64,000 bases of DNA from Alteromonas antoniana (GTDB lineage Bacteria > Pseudomonadota > Gammaproteobacteria > Enterobacterales > Alteromonadaceae): positions 1-64,000 of the forward strand of contig NZ_JAESDH010000010.1 in the NCBI RefSeq assembly GCF_019249295.1, in the 5' to 3' direction. Shown here piece after piece: positions 54,098-63,283 of this stretch. Positions within the stretch are counted from its first letter, which is position 1. Each line of letters opens with the position of its first letter. Made by a program: the position numbers and the translations under genes. Below the pieces are notes generated by a model. That model was not told the origin of the DNA. It made no database searches and was given only the letters and a program-made list of their open reading frames with translations.

Positions 54098-54799
54098 CTA
54101 TTGGTTAGATGCCAGTGGCATGGTGTGAACGTCTGCGGCATCACAGATTTTTCCGTCTTTCACAAAAACATTGCGTGAGGTCTGCATGGCCAGTTCAGGA
54201 TCGTGAGTCACCATAATGATGGTGGTACCCTGTAAATTAATTTCTTTTAGCAGCGTCATGACAGATTTTGCCATCTGGCTGTCGAGATTGCCCGTTGGTT
54301 CATCTGCCAGCAGGAAACGCGGCTCTCCTGCCAGAGCGCGCGCAATAGCAACACGTTGTTGCTGACCGCCTGACAGTTGCGAGGGAAGGTGTTTCATCCG
54401 ATTCCCCAGCCCGACTTTTTCAAGGCTTTCAGTAATACGTTTTTTGCGCTCAGCGCTTCCCAGCCCGCGATAGCGAAGGGGGACATCAACATTGTCGAAT
54501 AAATTCAGATCCGGGATCAGATTGAAGCTTTGGAAGATAAATCCAATTTTTTCATTGCGAAGACGACTGCGCTGCTTATCGTTAAGTGTGGCAACATTGT
54601 AGTCATCCAGCATATAGGTACCGCCGGTGTATGACTCCAGTAATCCGGCAATGTTAAGAAATGTGGTTTTTCCTGAACCCGATGGACCGGTAACCGAGAC
54701 AAAATCTCCTTCTTTCACTTCAAGATTAAAATCCCGCAATGCGTGGGTTTCTACAAGATCGGTGCGAAATGTCTTTTCCAGATTGGTCATAATGAGCAT
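54098..54799 (-). CDS. MacB/LolD-type ABC transporter ATPase
   Basis: A 233-residue ABC ATPase of the MacB/LolD/FtsE family. Walker A GPSGSGKTTFLN, Q-loop FIFQSFNLIPDLN, signature LSGGQQQRVAIARAL, Walker B FLLADEPTGNLD and H-loop VTHDPELA are intact, so it should hydrolyse ATP. It couples to the two permease genes downstream (11-base gap) and the adaptor gene upstream (12-base gap). Unlike MacB, the ATPase is a separate polypeptide from the permease. Confidence 0.93.
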   Translation of the reverse strand: MLIMTNLEKTFRTDLVETHALRDFNLEVKEGDFVSVTGPSGSGKTTFLNIAGLLESYTGGTYMLDDYNVATLNDKQRSRLRNEKIGFIFQSFNLIPDLNLFDNVDVPLRYRGLGSAERKKRITESLEKVGLGNRMKHLPSQLSGGQQQRVAIARALAGEPRFLLADEPTGNLDSQMAKSVMTLLKEINLQGTTIIMVTHDPELAMQTSRNVFVKDGKICDAADVHTMPLASNQ

Positions 54800-54811
54800 G
54801 AGCGTTCCTTT

Positions 54812-56107
54812 TTATTGTGTAATAAGCACGGTTTCTGCACCGGCAAATTGATCGATGCCTGACACGATAATCTGATCGTGCTGATTCAGGCCTGAGAGTA
54901 TTTCAACGGAAGCGAGACTGCGTGCACCGGTATCAATGGCGACCCGGCGCGCAACATTGTCTTCAATTTTGTAGGCGATTCGACCACCGCCACTTTCCAG
55001 AAACTGACCGCGTTGAACGAGCAGGACATCTTCTTTGTTTTCCATCAGGATCCTGGTGGTCAGCCGTTGATTCTGGCGCAGACCTTCCGGGATACTGGAA
55101 GCGGCTTCGGTATTGGTAGACGAGACAAACCTGACACGGCCAGTAACCTGGTTATTTTCAATTTCTGGGGAAATGGTTATAAGTTCAGCAGGGTAGGGAT
55201 GGCCGTTTACACTGACCTCAGCGAGCATGCCTATGGCCATATCGTCGGCGTAACTTTCAGGGATCCCAATTTCGAGTTCAAATTCAGTAAGATCAACCAC
55301 GCTTAATATTGCCTGATTTCGGGCCACCTGATTTTTCTGGTCAACACCGAGGTTACCGACGATCCCGCTTACCGGTGAACGCAGGGTTAACTCTTCAACC
55401 TGACGCGCAAGCTCCTCTACTTTCAGGGACTGGCGGTTACGCTGAAGTGTTTTACTCTGGATTTCAAACTCCAGGCTCTCAGCGTTGAGGCTCGCGTCTT
55501 CAACCGCATGCTGATGAACCAGGCGGGCGTTGTGCAGGTCATCCTGCGCTTTTTCAAAATCGATCATGCTGATAGAGCGGGTTTCGTACGCTTTGTCTGC
55601 GCGGCGTTTTTCCCGGTCAGCTGCGGTAAGCGCAACGGCTGCCATATCAATGGCTTTTTGATCTTCCAGCATTTGCTTTTTGGCCTGGATTTTCTGACGC
55701 TCTATTTCCGTAGATAGCTCATCTAAAACGGCTTGCTCCTGCTCAAACTCATTTTGTAGTTCCGGGCTGTCTATGGTGGCCAGGCTTTGACCTGCAGTGA
55801 CTTCATCACCAGCGTCTACCAAAAAGGTGATTGTGCCTTGGGCAGGGCTATACAACCGGGGACTGACTGCTGCAACAACACGCCCTTGAACAGAAAGGTC
55901 GCGAGTGAGATTGCCACGCTCAACAGTCGCAATGCGAAGTCTGTCGAAAGGGACGCTGGCTTCGGAGCTTCCCCACTGAGTAATGAGTGGGAAAAGATAA
56001 AAAGCGCAAATAAAAACGCTCACCACCACCGCAGCAATTAGCCAGCGTTTGGGTGAGCGTTTGGGTGACAGCAGGGTATCCTGGCCGCTGGTGTCAGCAA
56101 TAGTCAT
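54812..56107 (-). CDS. periplasmic adaptor (HlyD/MacA-like) of an ABC exporter
   Basis: A 431-residue membrane-fusion protein: an N-terminal helix (about residues 20-42), a beta-barrel with the lipoyl half-motif SPAQGTITFLVDAGDEVTAG, a long helical hairpin (about 115-230), the second lipoyl half SPVSGIVGNLGV and a C-terminal barrel. It would join the inner-membrane permeases to an outer-membrane channel such as TolC; no channel gene lies in the window. It is the first gene of the operon, so the order is adaptor, ATPase, permease, permease. Confidence 0.9.
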   Translation of the reverse strand: MTIADTSGQDTLLSPKRSPKRWLIAAVVVSVFICAFYLFPLITQWGSSEASVPFDRLRIATVERGNLTRDLSVQGRVVAAVSPRLYSPAQGTITFLVDAGDEVTAGQSLATIDSPELQNEFEQEQAVLDELSTEIERQKIQAKKQMLEDQKAIDMAAVALTAADREKRRADKAYETRSISMIDFEKAQDDLHNARLVHQHAVEDASLNAESLEFEIQSKTLQRNRQSLKVEELARQVEELTLRSPVSGIVGNLGVDQKNQVARNQAILSVVDLTEFELEIGIPESYADDMAIGMLAEVSVNGHPYPAELITISPEIENNQVTGRVRFVSSTNTEAASSIPEGLRQNQRLTTRILMENKEDVLLVQRGQFLESGGGRIAYKIEDNVARRVAIDTGARSLASVEILSGLNQHDQIIVSGIDQFAGAETVLITQ

Positions 56108-56183
56108 AGCAAGTTCCTTGTTATTGGTTTCTTGCTATGTCGAGCCTGATATTAAAAAAGTTTAAACCGGGGTAAAAAAATAC

Positions 56184-57359
56184 TTATTTATTTCTTCCAT
56201 ATTTATCGTGGCTGGACACCCAGTGTCCGGTAATCACCGCGCACGCCAGCGAAATGTCACCAGCTAATACGGTAGCTGCAACAATTTCAGCCAGCTTGTT
56301 GGCTTTGCCTTTACCATAGCAGCCGAGCAAGTCTAAACACTCTTTCTGTGTAGGGAGTCCGGTACCACCACCGTAGGTCGCGACGATCAGTGAGGGAAGG
56401 GTAACTGACAGGTACAGATCACCATTAGGCAGAAGCTCGTGGGAAAGTAAGCCTGCATGTGATTCTACGACATTGGCCTCATCCTGACCGGTTGCTATGA
56501 ACAAAGAGGCAATGCCATTCGCAGAGTGGGGACCATTGTACGCAGCGCCTGCTAGCATCGCCCCCATATTTGCCAATACCGATGACCGAGCCATCATCCA
56601 GGTATCGACCTTCATAAGCTTTTTCATGATGTCCTTTTTTAGGACTACCTCTGCGATCACGCGCTTGCCTCGCGAATGCAGCATATTAAGATGTGAATGC
56701 TTTTTGTCAGTGTCCATGTTGCCTGATAGCAAGAACTCGCAGTCATGGGGATAGTTTGCTTTGATCCATTCGCACGCGGCGAGAGTGGCTTTCCCAACCA
56801 TATTCTGACCAGCGGCATCACCGGTGGTGTAGTTAAAACGCACATAACGTGTTTTAGATACAGACCACTGCTCTAAATGAATGAGCTTTCCTATGGATGT
56901 AGTGGTTTCTGCGGCCTGTTTGACCGCATCAAAATTCGCATCCAGCCATTCACCAAAGTCTCTTGCGGCTCTGGCATCATCAAAGATAAATGCCGGTGCA
57001 CGCTGCATGAACTGTTCAACGACAGTCGTTTTCACACCGCCACACTCATTTATGACACGCATACCACGGCTGTAGCTTGCCACCAGCGTTCCTTCAGTAG
57101 TTGCCAACGGCACATAGAAGCGACCTTTAGCGTGCTCGCCGTCTATCTCAATGGGCCCGGCTACGCCTACAGGCATTTGCACGATACCGATAAAGTTTTC
57201 TATGTTGCCAGGCAATGCCTCAGGATCGATGGAAAAGTTGCCGGTGTGCGTCAACTCTGCTCCTGTGTGATCTTTTAGAAAAGTACGTCGGGTTTCAGCC
57301 TGCTCACGACTGTAGTCATTTTGCCCGTCGCGGGGGATGCGATAGCGCCCGTTACCCAT
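56184..57359 (-). CDS. hydroxymethylglutaryl-CoA reductase (class I type)
   Basis: A 391-residue HMG-CoA reductase, which makes mevalonate from HMG-CoA with NADPH. The substrate-binding ENFIGIVQMPVGVAGPI block is followed by the catalytic Glu89 (TTEGTLVAS), the Lys in MDTDKKHSHLN, the Asp in TGQDEANVVESH, and the C-terminal His384 in SSHDKYGR. The TDKK context and C-terminal His fit the class I form typical of archaea and eukaryotes, more than the class II form of mevalonate-using bacteria. Gammaproteobacteria usually use the MEP route, so the enzyme is unexpected; other mevalonate genes are absent. The start is ATG 57359 (after GGGAG) rather than GTG 57398, which lacks a ribosome-binding site. 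Confidence 0.88.
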   Translation of the reverse strand: MGNGRYRIPRDGQNDYSREQAETRRTFLKDHTGAELTHTGNFSIDPEALPGNIENFIGIVQMPVGVAGPIEIDGEHAKGRFYVPLATTEGTLVASYSRGMRVINECGGVKTTVVEQFMQRAPAFIFDDARAARDFGEWLDANFDAVKQAAETTTSIGKLIHLEQWSVSKTRYVRFNYTTGDAAGQNMVGKATLAACEWIKANYPHDCEFLLSGNMDTDKKHSHLNMLHSRGKRVIAEVVLKKDIMKKLMKVDTWMMARSSVLANMGAMLAGAAYNGPHSANGIASLFIATGQDEANVVESHAGLLSHELLPNGDLYLSVTLPSLIVATYGGGTGLPTQKECLDLLGCYGKGKANKLAEIVAATVLAGDISLACAVITGHWVSSHDKYGRNK

Positions 57360-57565
57360 AAATAATTGTCTCCCTGTTAGTCTTTCTTCACTATACACAA
57401 GGCAGATGACGGGTAAATGTAAGTAGTACTGGTAGGAGCAATAGAAAGTAATGAATATTGAAAGCAGCCAAGTGTAACCATAAGTAAAAACTAGCCACTT
57501 CGTCAGTTGCGATATCTGGTTAGGAGAATTACCATCTTTACTTATGATACGGCTATCAAAGTAAA

Positions 57566-57763
57566 ATGATAATGACTATATTTGAACTACAAACGCTGTC
57601 TAAGCTAAATAAAAACCTACCTCCCAATGTTTATTTCTCGTACAAGTCTCACGAAATCCTTGAATTTAATACTCTTTATACAATCTCTATAGAATTAAAA
57701 AATGGTGATTTAATTTCAGTTGAGAATATTGATATAAATGACATTAAAATCTCATTTGATTGA
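57566..57763 (+). CDS. low-GC small open frame, doubtful gene
   Basis: A 65-codon frame rich in Ile, Asn, Lys and Glu and clearly poorer in G+C than its neighbours. It has no visible ribosome-binding site and no recognised domain. It lies in the gap between HMG-CoA reductase and the S8 protease. It may be an orphan small protein, a remnant of transferred DNA, or non-coding. Confidence 0.3.
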   Translation: MIMTIFELQTLSKLNKNLPPNVYFSYKSHEILEFNTLYTISIELKNGDLISVENIDINDIKISFD

Positions 57764-57866
57764 AAATTAACCTCTATTTTTTATAAACTATATTAGCGGC
57801 TCTTATAAACGTTGAGGATTTTAATCAAAAGTGGTTCATGCCAGCGTTAAGCGTTTAATAAAGTTA

Positions 57867-57890
57867 AAAAGGCCGCAGAAGCGGCCTTTT
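57867..57890. terminator. terminator of the S8 protease gene
   Basis: AAAAGGCCGC and GCGGCCTTTT pair perfectly around AGAA. On the minus strand it is followed by a U-rich tract; it lies 25 bases beyond the protease stop. Confidence 0.9.
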
Positions 57891-57914
57891 GATTATGTTA
57901 CTTAAGGTAACTGA

Positions 57915-60900
57915 TTAGTGCATTTTACGACGACGCAGGAATGCTACAGGAACCAGCAATAGTGCCAGCCATCCCATAGAACCACCGCTCTTGTCTGTTA
58001 CTGTCACAGACACAGTTTCTGTCGTTGTATTAAGACCATCATTTGCAACCACTTCGAAGCTAACCGTAGTGTCACTATTAGTGCCAGGTGCCGTCATAGA
58101 GTACGTGCTGCCCGGAACGCCATTAATAGTGAAGCTGACATCGTCACCTTCAGGGTCAGTTGCAGAAGCGCTTACCGTAATTGTCTCACCTTCACCTACG
58201 CTTGTAGGCGCATTGATAGTGATTTCTGGTGGAAGGTTATTTTTCACCATTACGTTAGCAGTTGCAGTAGTGCTATTGCCGTATTCGTCGACAGCCGTAA
58301 GTTCAAGAACAACCAAGGTATCTTCTTCAACTTCTGGTGCCATCAAAATGGCTTCGCGTAGTCCGTTACCAGCGATAACAGCAGGTGGTCCACCAACCTG
58401 TTTCCAGGTAATGTCGACCGCGTCGCCGTTAGGCTCTTCTACCGACCCAGGCAGTGCCAACTCGTTAAGCTCAACAACTTCCAGACTAGCCTCAGCCATA
58501 CCGTCAATCAGTACCTGCGGAGCGCCTTCAACCTGAAGACCTTCATAGGTTGGAGAAACCGCAGAGCCAGCACCAGGGATGTTAGTCAGTTCAGACATTG
58601 CTACCATCTGAATTGGGCCACCCATGTTGTCAGCGTCAACAGTCACATCGAATGTAAGCTGACGTGGTGCATCAGATACATCGTCAAGGTACATACAAAT
58701 GTGTGTTCCATCAGTGATTGTCGTAGCTAAATTGCCTGTAGTGCTGGTTTGGTCATAAGAAGTATAAATTGGCGTGCTACCAGAGGTACCAGCCATATTC
58801 TCGTAACCAACAGATATAGGCAGATTTCCACCCAAATCATGTTCTACATTGGCATAGGAGTAAATGATATTTGGTTGATCAGCTGTTGCATTATTTACAA
58901 ACACAACCTGATAATCCGCGATATCTGCGTATTGCTCTTCAAGTCCCCAGAATCTCATGTTATCCCATTCAATAATGGTATAGGCTGCACCCGCAGTCGC
59001 AACAGAGATTCCTGAACCATTGGCAACATCAAACTCTTGGTCCCGCCAGTACGGCGCAAGAACGCCGTTAGGCATATCAGCATCAGGCATCGCCTGGTTT
59101 GCCCAAGGATTTGCCCCTGTACCGTTACCAAGAGTGATAAAACCATCATCAGTAACAGTCATAGAACTATATAGCTGTCCCAGGAAGTATCCTGGCACAC
59201 TAAAGGTCCCATTAACCGTATCACCGTCAAGGTTTGCGAAGCCGACACCAAAAGATGCAAGGTCTATGTAGGCACCGCCACCCTGACCAAGCTCTGGGTT
59301 TCTACACATTGCATCGGTTGCATTGGTAGTAATAGCGTAGGTAGGTTCCGCACCAAGCAGAGATTCCTGCTCAATATCAGTCCAGCTTATGGTTTCACCT
59401 TCAACCATACCACCATCAGAAATGGAGCCTTCAACCAGGGTTACGCCTTCAGGTAACGTTAGCGAAATATCGTAAATGCGATCTTCCGGCATAAAGTTAG
59501 CCATAAGGTTAACAGCAAAAGTAGCTGTTTCTCCTGGATTCACCCGTTCTTCACTTAACGCCGTAACGTAAACATCATCCATACCACGCATGATATCCAC
59601 TGGAATAACGCCAAGATTAGTTGGATTCTCTTCATCCGTACCTAAAGCAATTGCACCGATGTAGATATCACCTTCCTGAGCACCTTCAAGGTCCCAAGTT
59701 AGACGCATATCAAACTCAGTTAGCTGCGGGATTGACGAAGGTGCTTCAACCATCAGGTTGTCGCCCGTTTCACTGTCAACCATTGCATGAGCTAGCGTGA
59801 ACGTATCTGTTGCACCTTCCGAGGAAGCAGCCCAGTTCTGTACGATGATCCAGTACATACCTGCGGCAGGCATTTCTACGTTAACGTATTCGTCAGCGGT
59901 AGCAGTTGCGCTAGCACCTACAACTTCTTCTTCCTGAGGTATACCGTCTTCATTCACATCGTGAACGATAAACAGATCCAGGTCCGGAGAAGTGGAGTCC
60001 ATGGTCGCAGCTGCAAGGCGGATAGTGCCTTCAGGTACTTCGACAGTAGTAATGCTGAGGCCGTCTTCAAGGTCATCCAGGAAGTCTGAGTTATCAGAAT
60101 CCTGCATTACAGAGCCTGATACCTTCGTCGCTTTAGTCAAACCGTAAGACACAGACTGGAAGTTAGTAATTTCAACAGCCATTACATCTTCAATCAAATA
60201 GGAATCTTGATTACGATGTGCTGTGAAATCAAACTCATCAGGGATGTTACCGTTTGAAGCTACAATGGATACTGGCAAATGCAAGTCCGGTGAAGATGCA
60301 GATGTCAGATTGATAGCACCAAACGACCACACATCACTTTCAGCACCAAAAGCGTCAATTTCAACTGTCAATTCCTGAGACTGACCTGCAGTAAGGTCGA
60401 ATGTTTCCGGAGTAACAGTGATATTCAGCCCTTCAGACATGCTTGCTGAACTTACTGTCCAAGAGCCGTCCTTAGTCGCGGTAACGGTACGAGTCCAGCT
60501 ACAGCGGCCAACACAGTTGTTATCCGTAATAGATGGAATGTTCAATGAACGAGGTTCACCACCAAGCGCAGGATCTGCAGCTGCGTAGTTATCGTCAGTT
60601 TCATCCATAACTAAACCTGACTGAACAGCTAAATCTACCTGGATACGGCCTGCACCCATGTCGAACCAGTCTGCAGCGGTAACGCCATCTTCCTTACGAA
60701 CATCTGTACTGGCAGTCATCATTAATGCTGACCGGATGTTGTCCGGCGTCCATGATGGCTTTTCATGCTTAACCAGTGCGGCAGCACCAGCAACATGAGG
60801 GCCTGACATAGAGGTACCTGAAAGGTAAGCATAGTCAGCTGGCGCTGTACCAGTTTGATCGTGCCCATACTGTTCGTCAGAATAAGCAGCATAGATATTC

Positions 60901-62786
60901 ACGCCAGGTGCGGTTACAGAAGGTGTAAGCGTGCTAATTGACGCGTTTGGACCACGTGACGAGAAGTCAGCTGTATTATCAACACCATTCGGGTCGATAT
61001 AGAGCTCGCCTTCTGCACCCGTAATCGTGGCAGTGTGGCCTTCACCAGACGCTAACCATGTTTTTAATGCATCGCCATCTTCAGCTGATATGTGAATGCC
61101 TGGAACAACGTAGGCGTCATTGGCAAGTGTATCTGCGCCACCCTGAACGTTGGCTAGTACAAATCCTCCAGCGCCACCAGCAGCAGCGTTGACCGCTTTG
61201 TCTACACGAGCGATATCACCACGATCACACACCACAATCTCACCGCTGAACGTATTGTCCGGGAAAGGTTGTAGACACTGCGCGGGATCATTATCCGGAT
61301 CATTAGCATTTTCATAATCACCAGCATAAACAATTGATGCTGTAATGCTGCCTGAGTTACTGGTACCGGTAATTGGATCTAGTTCAGTGTCACCGCCCTC
61401 AAAATCAGTGATCTCTTTCTCATAAAGAACAGAACGACCGTGTGTAGCAGCAGCGACTGCAGTTACCCATGGTGCATGTTTTGAAGTAGTGAATGGATCC
61501 GGACCATCGTTACCTGCAGACTGCGCAAGGAAAATACCAGAGTTGCGAGCAGATAACCATGCGGCGTTCAGAGCGCCAGACCACGGATAACCACCACCTG
61601 AAATTGAAAAGTTAATTACATCAACTGCACCTGAGGCAATTGCGTCCTCAACTGCTGAAACCATCGGAGCACCGAAACAGCCTGCATAGGTATCGCCGTT
61701 ATCACCTGGCTGACAAACAGCATAGGCGATAATGTTAGCATGCGGAGCAACGCCAGAGATGCGTTCAAATTCGAAACCCGATGGAATACCATCACTTTGA
61801 TTTGCATCAAACTCAACAGAAACCTCGGGTACATCGAATAGAACGTTACCCGCTGCAGTACCTGCGGTGTGCGATCCGTGGCCGTTATAATCTTCACCAT
61901 TTAAAGGAAGGCCTTCAGGGAAAATGTCCGTATCTGAGTAGGCAGCAACAATATCAGGGTAGCTATAGACCCCAATCAATTTATCGTTACACATTTCCTC
62001 GAAATCACCGGCGCAGTCACCAAGATAGTTGCCTGAACCAAGTGGGTTCGTATGGTCATAACCGTCACCACCAATATCTTGGAAAGACGGATGGTCGCTA
62101 TTGATACCAGTATCAAGAACACCAACTACGATGCCTTCACCCTGGCGACCTACACCACTATCAGTGGCTGTGCCATCCCAAACTGCTGGTGCGCCAATTA
62201 ATCCAGGACCTGTATCTGTATCAAGCTTATAAACCTGGTCTCGTTCAACCACCTTAACACCAGGCAGCTTTGAAATACGCTCTGCTTCCTGGGGTGTTGC
62301 TTTGACGGCAACGGCGTTAAGAGCGTATTTATATTCAGCAACTTTTTCAATTGAACCAATAGTCTGGGCCTTAGTGAAAAAGTCAGACTGTTTCTTCTCC
62401 AGATAGCTGGAATACGCTTTTACCTGAGGAGAGTTAACGTCAAGTTTGTGTTTTTGTTTGAAGCTTTTATCTGACGCCGTAACACGATAAGAGCGTTGTG
62501 GGTTTGTCGCTTCAAGCCCTTGAACGCCGCCGTCATACATGGCTACAGGGTCATCAGAAAGTTGGACTATAAACACATAGTCTTTATTTTCGAGCCCTTT
62601 CTCTGCTTTGTATAGTGTTTTGCGTTGGGTAGGAGCGAGTGTGTTTTTATACTTATTTATCGATGTCGGAGCAATTGCTTTAAAGGTCTCAAGTCCTTCA
62701 TTTGGATTTGAGCTCAATTCTGCCGCGGAGTGCATAGACATCGACATTAGTGCCGCAGAGACAGCTAATGTCACTTTATTATTCAC
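57915..62786 (-). CDS. giant S8 subtilisin-like exoprotease with GlyGly-CTERM sorting signal
   Basis: A 1623-residue secreted protease. A signal peptide (about residues 1-22) is followed by an I9-type propeptide (about 60-185) and the S8 catalytic domain with Asp225 (VGVLDTGINSDH), His303 (NGHGSHTAG), Asn426 (SAGNDG) and Ser659 (SGTSMSGPHVAGAAAL). A protease-associated (PA) insert (about residues 480-595) sits between His and Ser. After residue 720 there are beta-sandwich domains and an Asp-rich region. The C-terminus, about residues 1601-1623, has SGGSMGWLALLLVPVAFLRR with Arg/Lys beyond it, a GlyGly-CTERM-like signal recognised by rhombosortase. The GTG start has an ideal GGAGG site. It is probably released to the outer surface or medium for protein digestion. 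Confidence 0.92.
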   Translation of the reverse strand: MNNKVTLAVSAALMSMSMHSAAELSSNPNEGLETFKAIAPTSINKYKNTLAPTQRKTLYKAEKGLENKDYVFIVQLSDDPVAMYDGGVQGLEATNPQRSYRVTASDKSFKQKHKLDVNSPQVKAYSSYLEKKQSDFFTKAQTIGSIEKVAEYKYALNAVAVKATPQEAERISKLPGVKVVERDQVYKLDTDTGPGLIGAPAVWDGTATDSGVGRQGEGIVVGVLDTGINSDHPSFQDIGGDGYDHTNPLGSGNYLGDCAGDFEEMCNDKLIGVYSYPDIVAAYSDTDIFPEGLPLNGEDYNGHGSHTAGTAAGNVLFDVPEVSVEFDANQSDGIPSGFEFERISGVAPHANIIAYAVCQPGDNGDTYAGCFGAPMVSAVEDAIASGAVDVINFSISGGGYPWSGALNAAWLSARNSGIFLAQSAGNDGPDPFTTSKHAPWVTAVAAATHGRSVLYEKEITDFEGGDTELDPITGTSNSGSITASIVYAGDYENANDPDNDPAQCLQPFPDNTFSGEIVVCDRGDIARVDKAVNAAAGGAGGFVLANVQGGADTLANDAYVVPGIHISAEDGDALKTWLASGEGHTATITGAEGELYIDPNGVDNTADFSSRGPNASISTLTPSVTAPGVNIYAAYSDEQYGHDQTGTAPADYAYLSGTSMSGPHVAGAAALVKHEKPSWTPDNIRSALMMTASTDVRKEDGVTAADWFDMGAGRIQVDLAVQSGLVMDETDDNYAAADPALGGEPRSLNIPSITDNNCVGRCSWTRTVTATKDGSWTVSSASMSEGLNITVTPETFDLTAGQSQELTVEIDAFGAESDVWSFGAINLTSASSPDLHLPVSIVASNGNIPDEFDFTAHRNQDSYLIEDVMAVEITNFQSVSYGLTKATKVSGSVMQDSDNSDFLDDLEDGLSITTVEVPEGTIRLAAATMDSTSPDLDLFIVHDVNEDGIPQEEEVVGASATATADEYVNVEMPAAGMYWIIVQNWAASSEGATDTFTLAHAMVDSETGDNLMVEAPSSIPQLTEFDMRLTWDLEGAQEGDIYIGAIALGTDEENPTNLGVIPVDIMRGMDDVYVTALSEERVNPGETATFAVNLMANFMPEDRIYDISLTLPEGVTLVEGSISDGGMVEGETISWTDIEQESLLGAEPTYAITTNATDAMCRNPELGQGGGAYIDLASFGVGFANLDGDTVNGTFSVPGYFLGQLYSSMTVTDDGFITLGNGTGANPWANQAMPDADMPNGVLAPYWRDQEFDVANGSGISVATAGAAYTIIEWDNMRFWGLEEQYADIADYQVVFVNNATADQPNIIYSYANVEHDLGGNLPISVGYENMAGTSGSTPIYTSYDQTSTTGNLATTITDGTHICMYLDDVSDAPRQLTFDVTVDADNMGGPIQMVAMSELTNIPGAGSAVSPTYEGLQVEGAPQVLIDGMAEASLEVVELNELALPGSVEEPNGDAVDITWKQVGGPPAVIAGNGLREAILMAPEVEEDTLVVLELTAVDEYGNSTTATANVMVKNNLPPEITINAPTSVGEGETITVSASATDPEGDDVSFTINGVPGSTYSMTAPGTNSDTTVSFEVVANDGLNTTTETVSVTVTDKSGGSMGWLALLLVPVAFLRRRKMH

Positions 62787-63283
62787 AGGTAACCTCCGTC
62801 TTCCTGTTATGGGATTATTCCCTGGATGGGTATTTTTATTTTGTTATTGGCTTTTGGCATCACGAAGTGGATAGCCTCCAAGCCAAGTTTTAGTTCTAGC
62901 ACAAAAGTTGAGTAGTGAGAATTGATTTGCGCATTAAATTTCAATCAATGTGTTCATTTAACCTCACACGTTGATTTTTATTTATACTAAACAAATCATT
63001 AAGTTAAGCTTGCTAGGCCTTTTTCAGTTATCAGAATAAGTTAAACCTAGTCAGCGCATTATTATTCTGTGTTCGTTACATTTTTGTAAAATAAAGTGGG
63101 TTGGCTTTGGGCCATTTTGTAAATAATAGGATGGGTATCCGCATTGGGTCGTTAATTGTGGGATGATTATTCCGCTGCACGTGTTAATTGAAAGTAAATA
63201 GCAAGGTGTTTCGTTTGGTTCTGGTCTAGCATAGTCTCATTCGGGTACATAGGTGTACTCATCACCAATAAGAGGGATGGATT
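62787..63283. other. intergenic region between the protease and bkdA genes
   Basis: A 497-base AT-rich gap with divergent promoters. It contains TTACATTTTTGTAA (63076-63089), an inverted repeat, and a second TTTTGTAAA at about 63116, which form a pair of related half-sites upstream of bkdA. No gene or RNA was recognised. A BkdR/Lrp- or LiuR-type site is expected, but the ACGT-type box seen before mmsA is not repeated here. Confidence 0.6.

Noticed and set aside
57360..57398. GTG start for HMG-CoA reductase adding 13 residues
   Set aside because: No ribosome-binding site before it; GGGAG precedes the ATG at 57359.
62787..63283. LiuR-type box upstream of bkdA like the one before mmsA
   Set aside because: No ACGT-containing dyad of that form was seen; only an AT-rich TTACA/TGTAA repeat is present.
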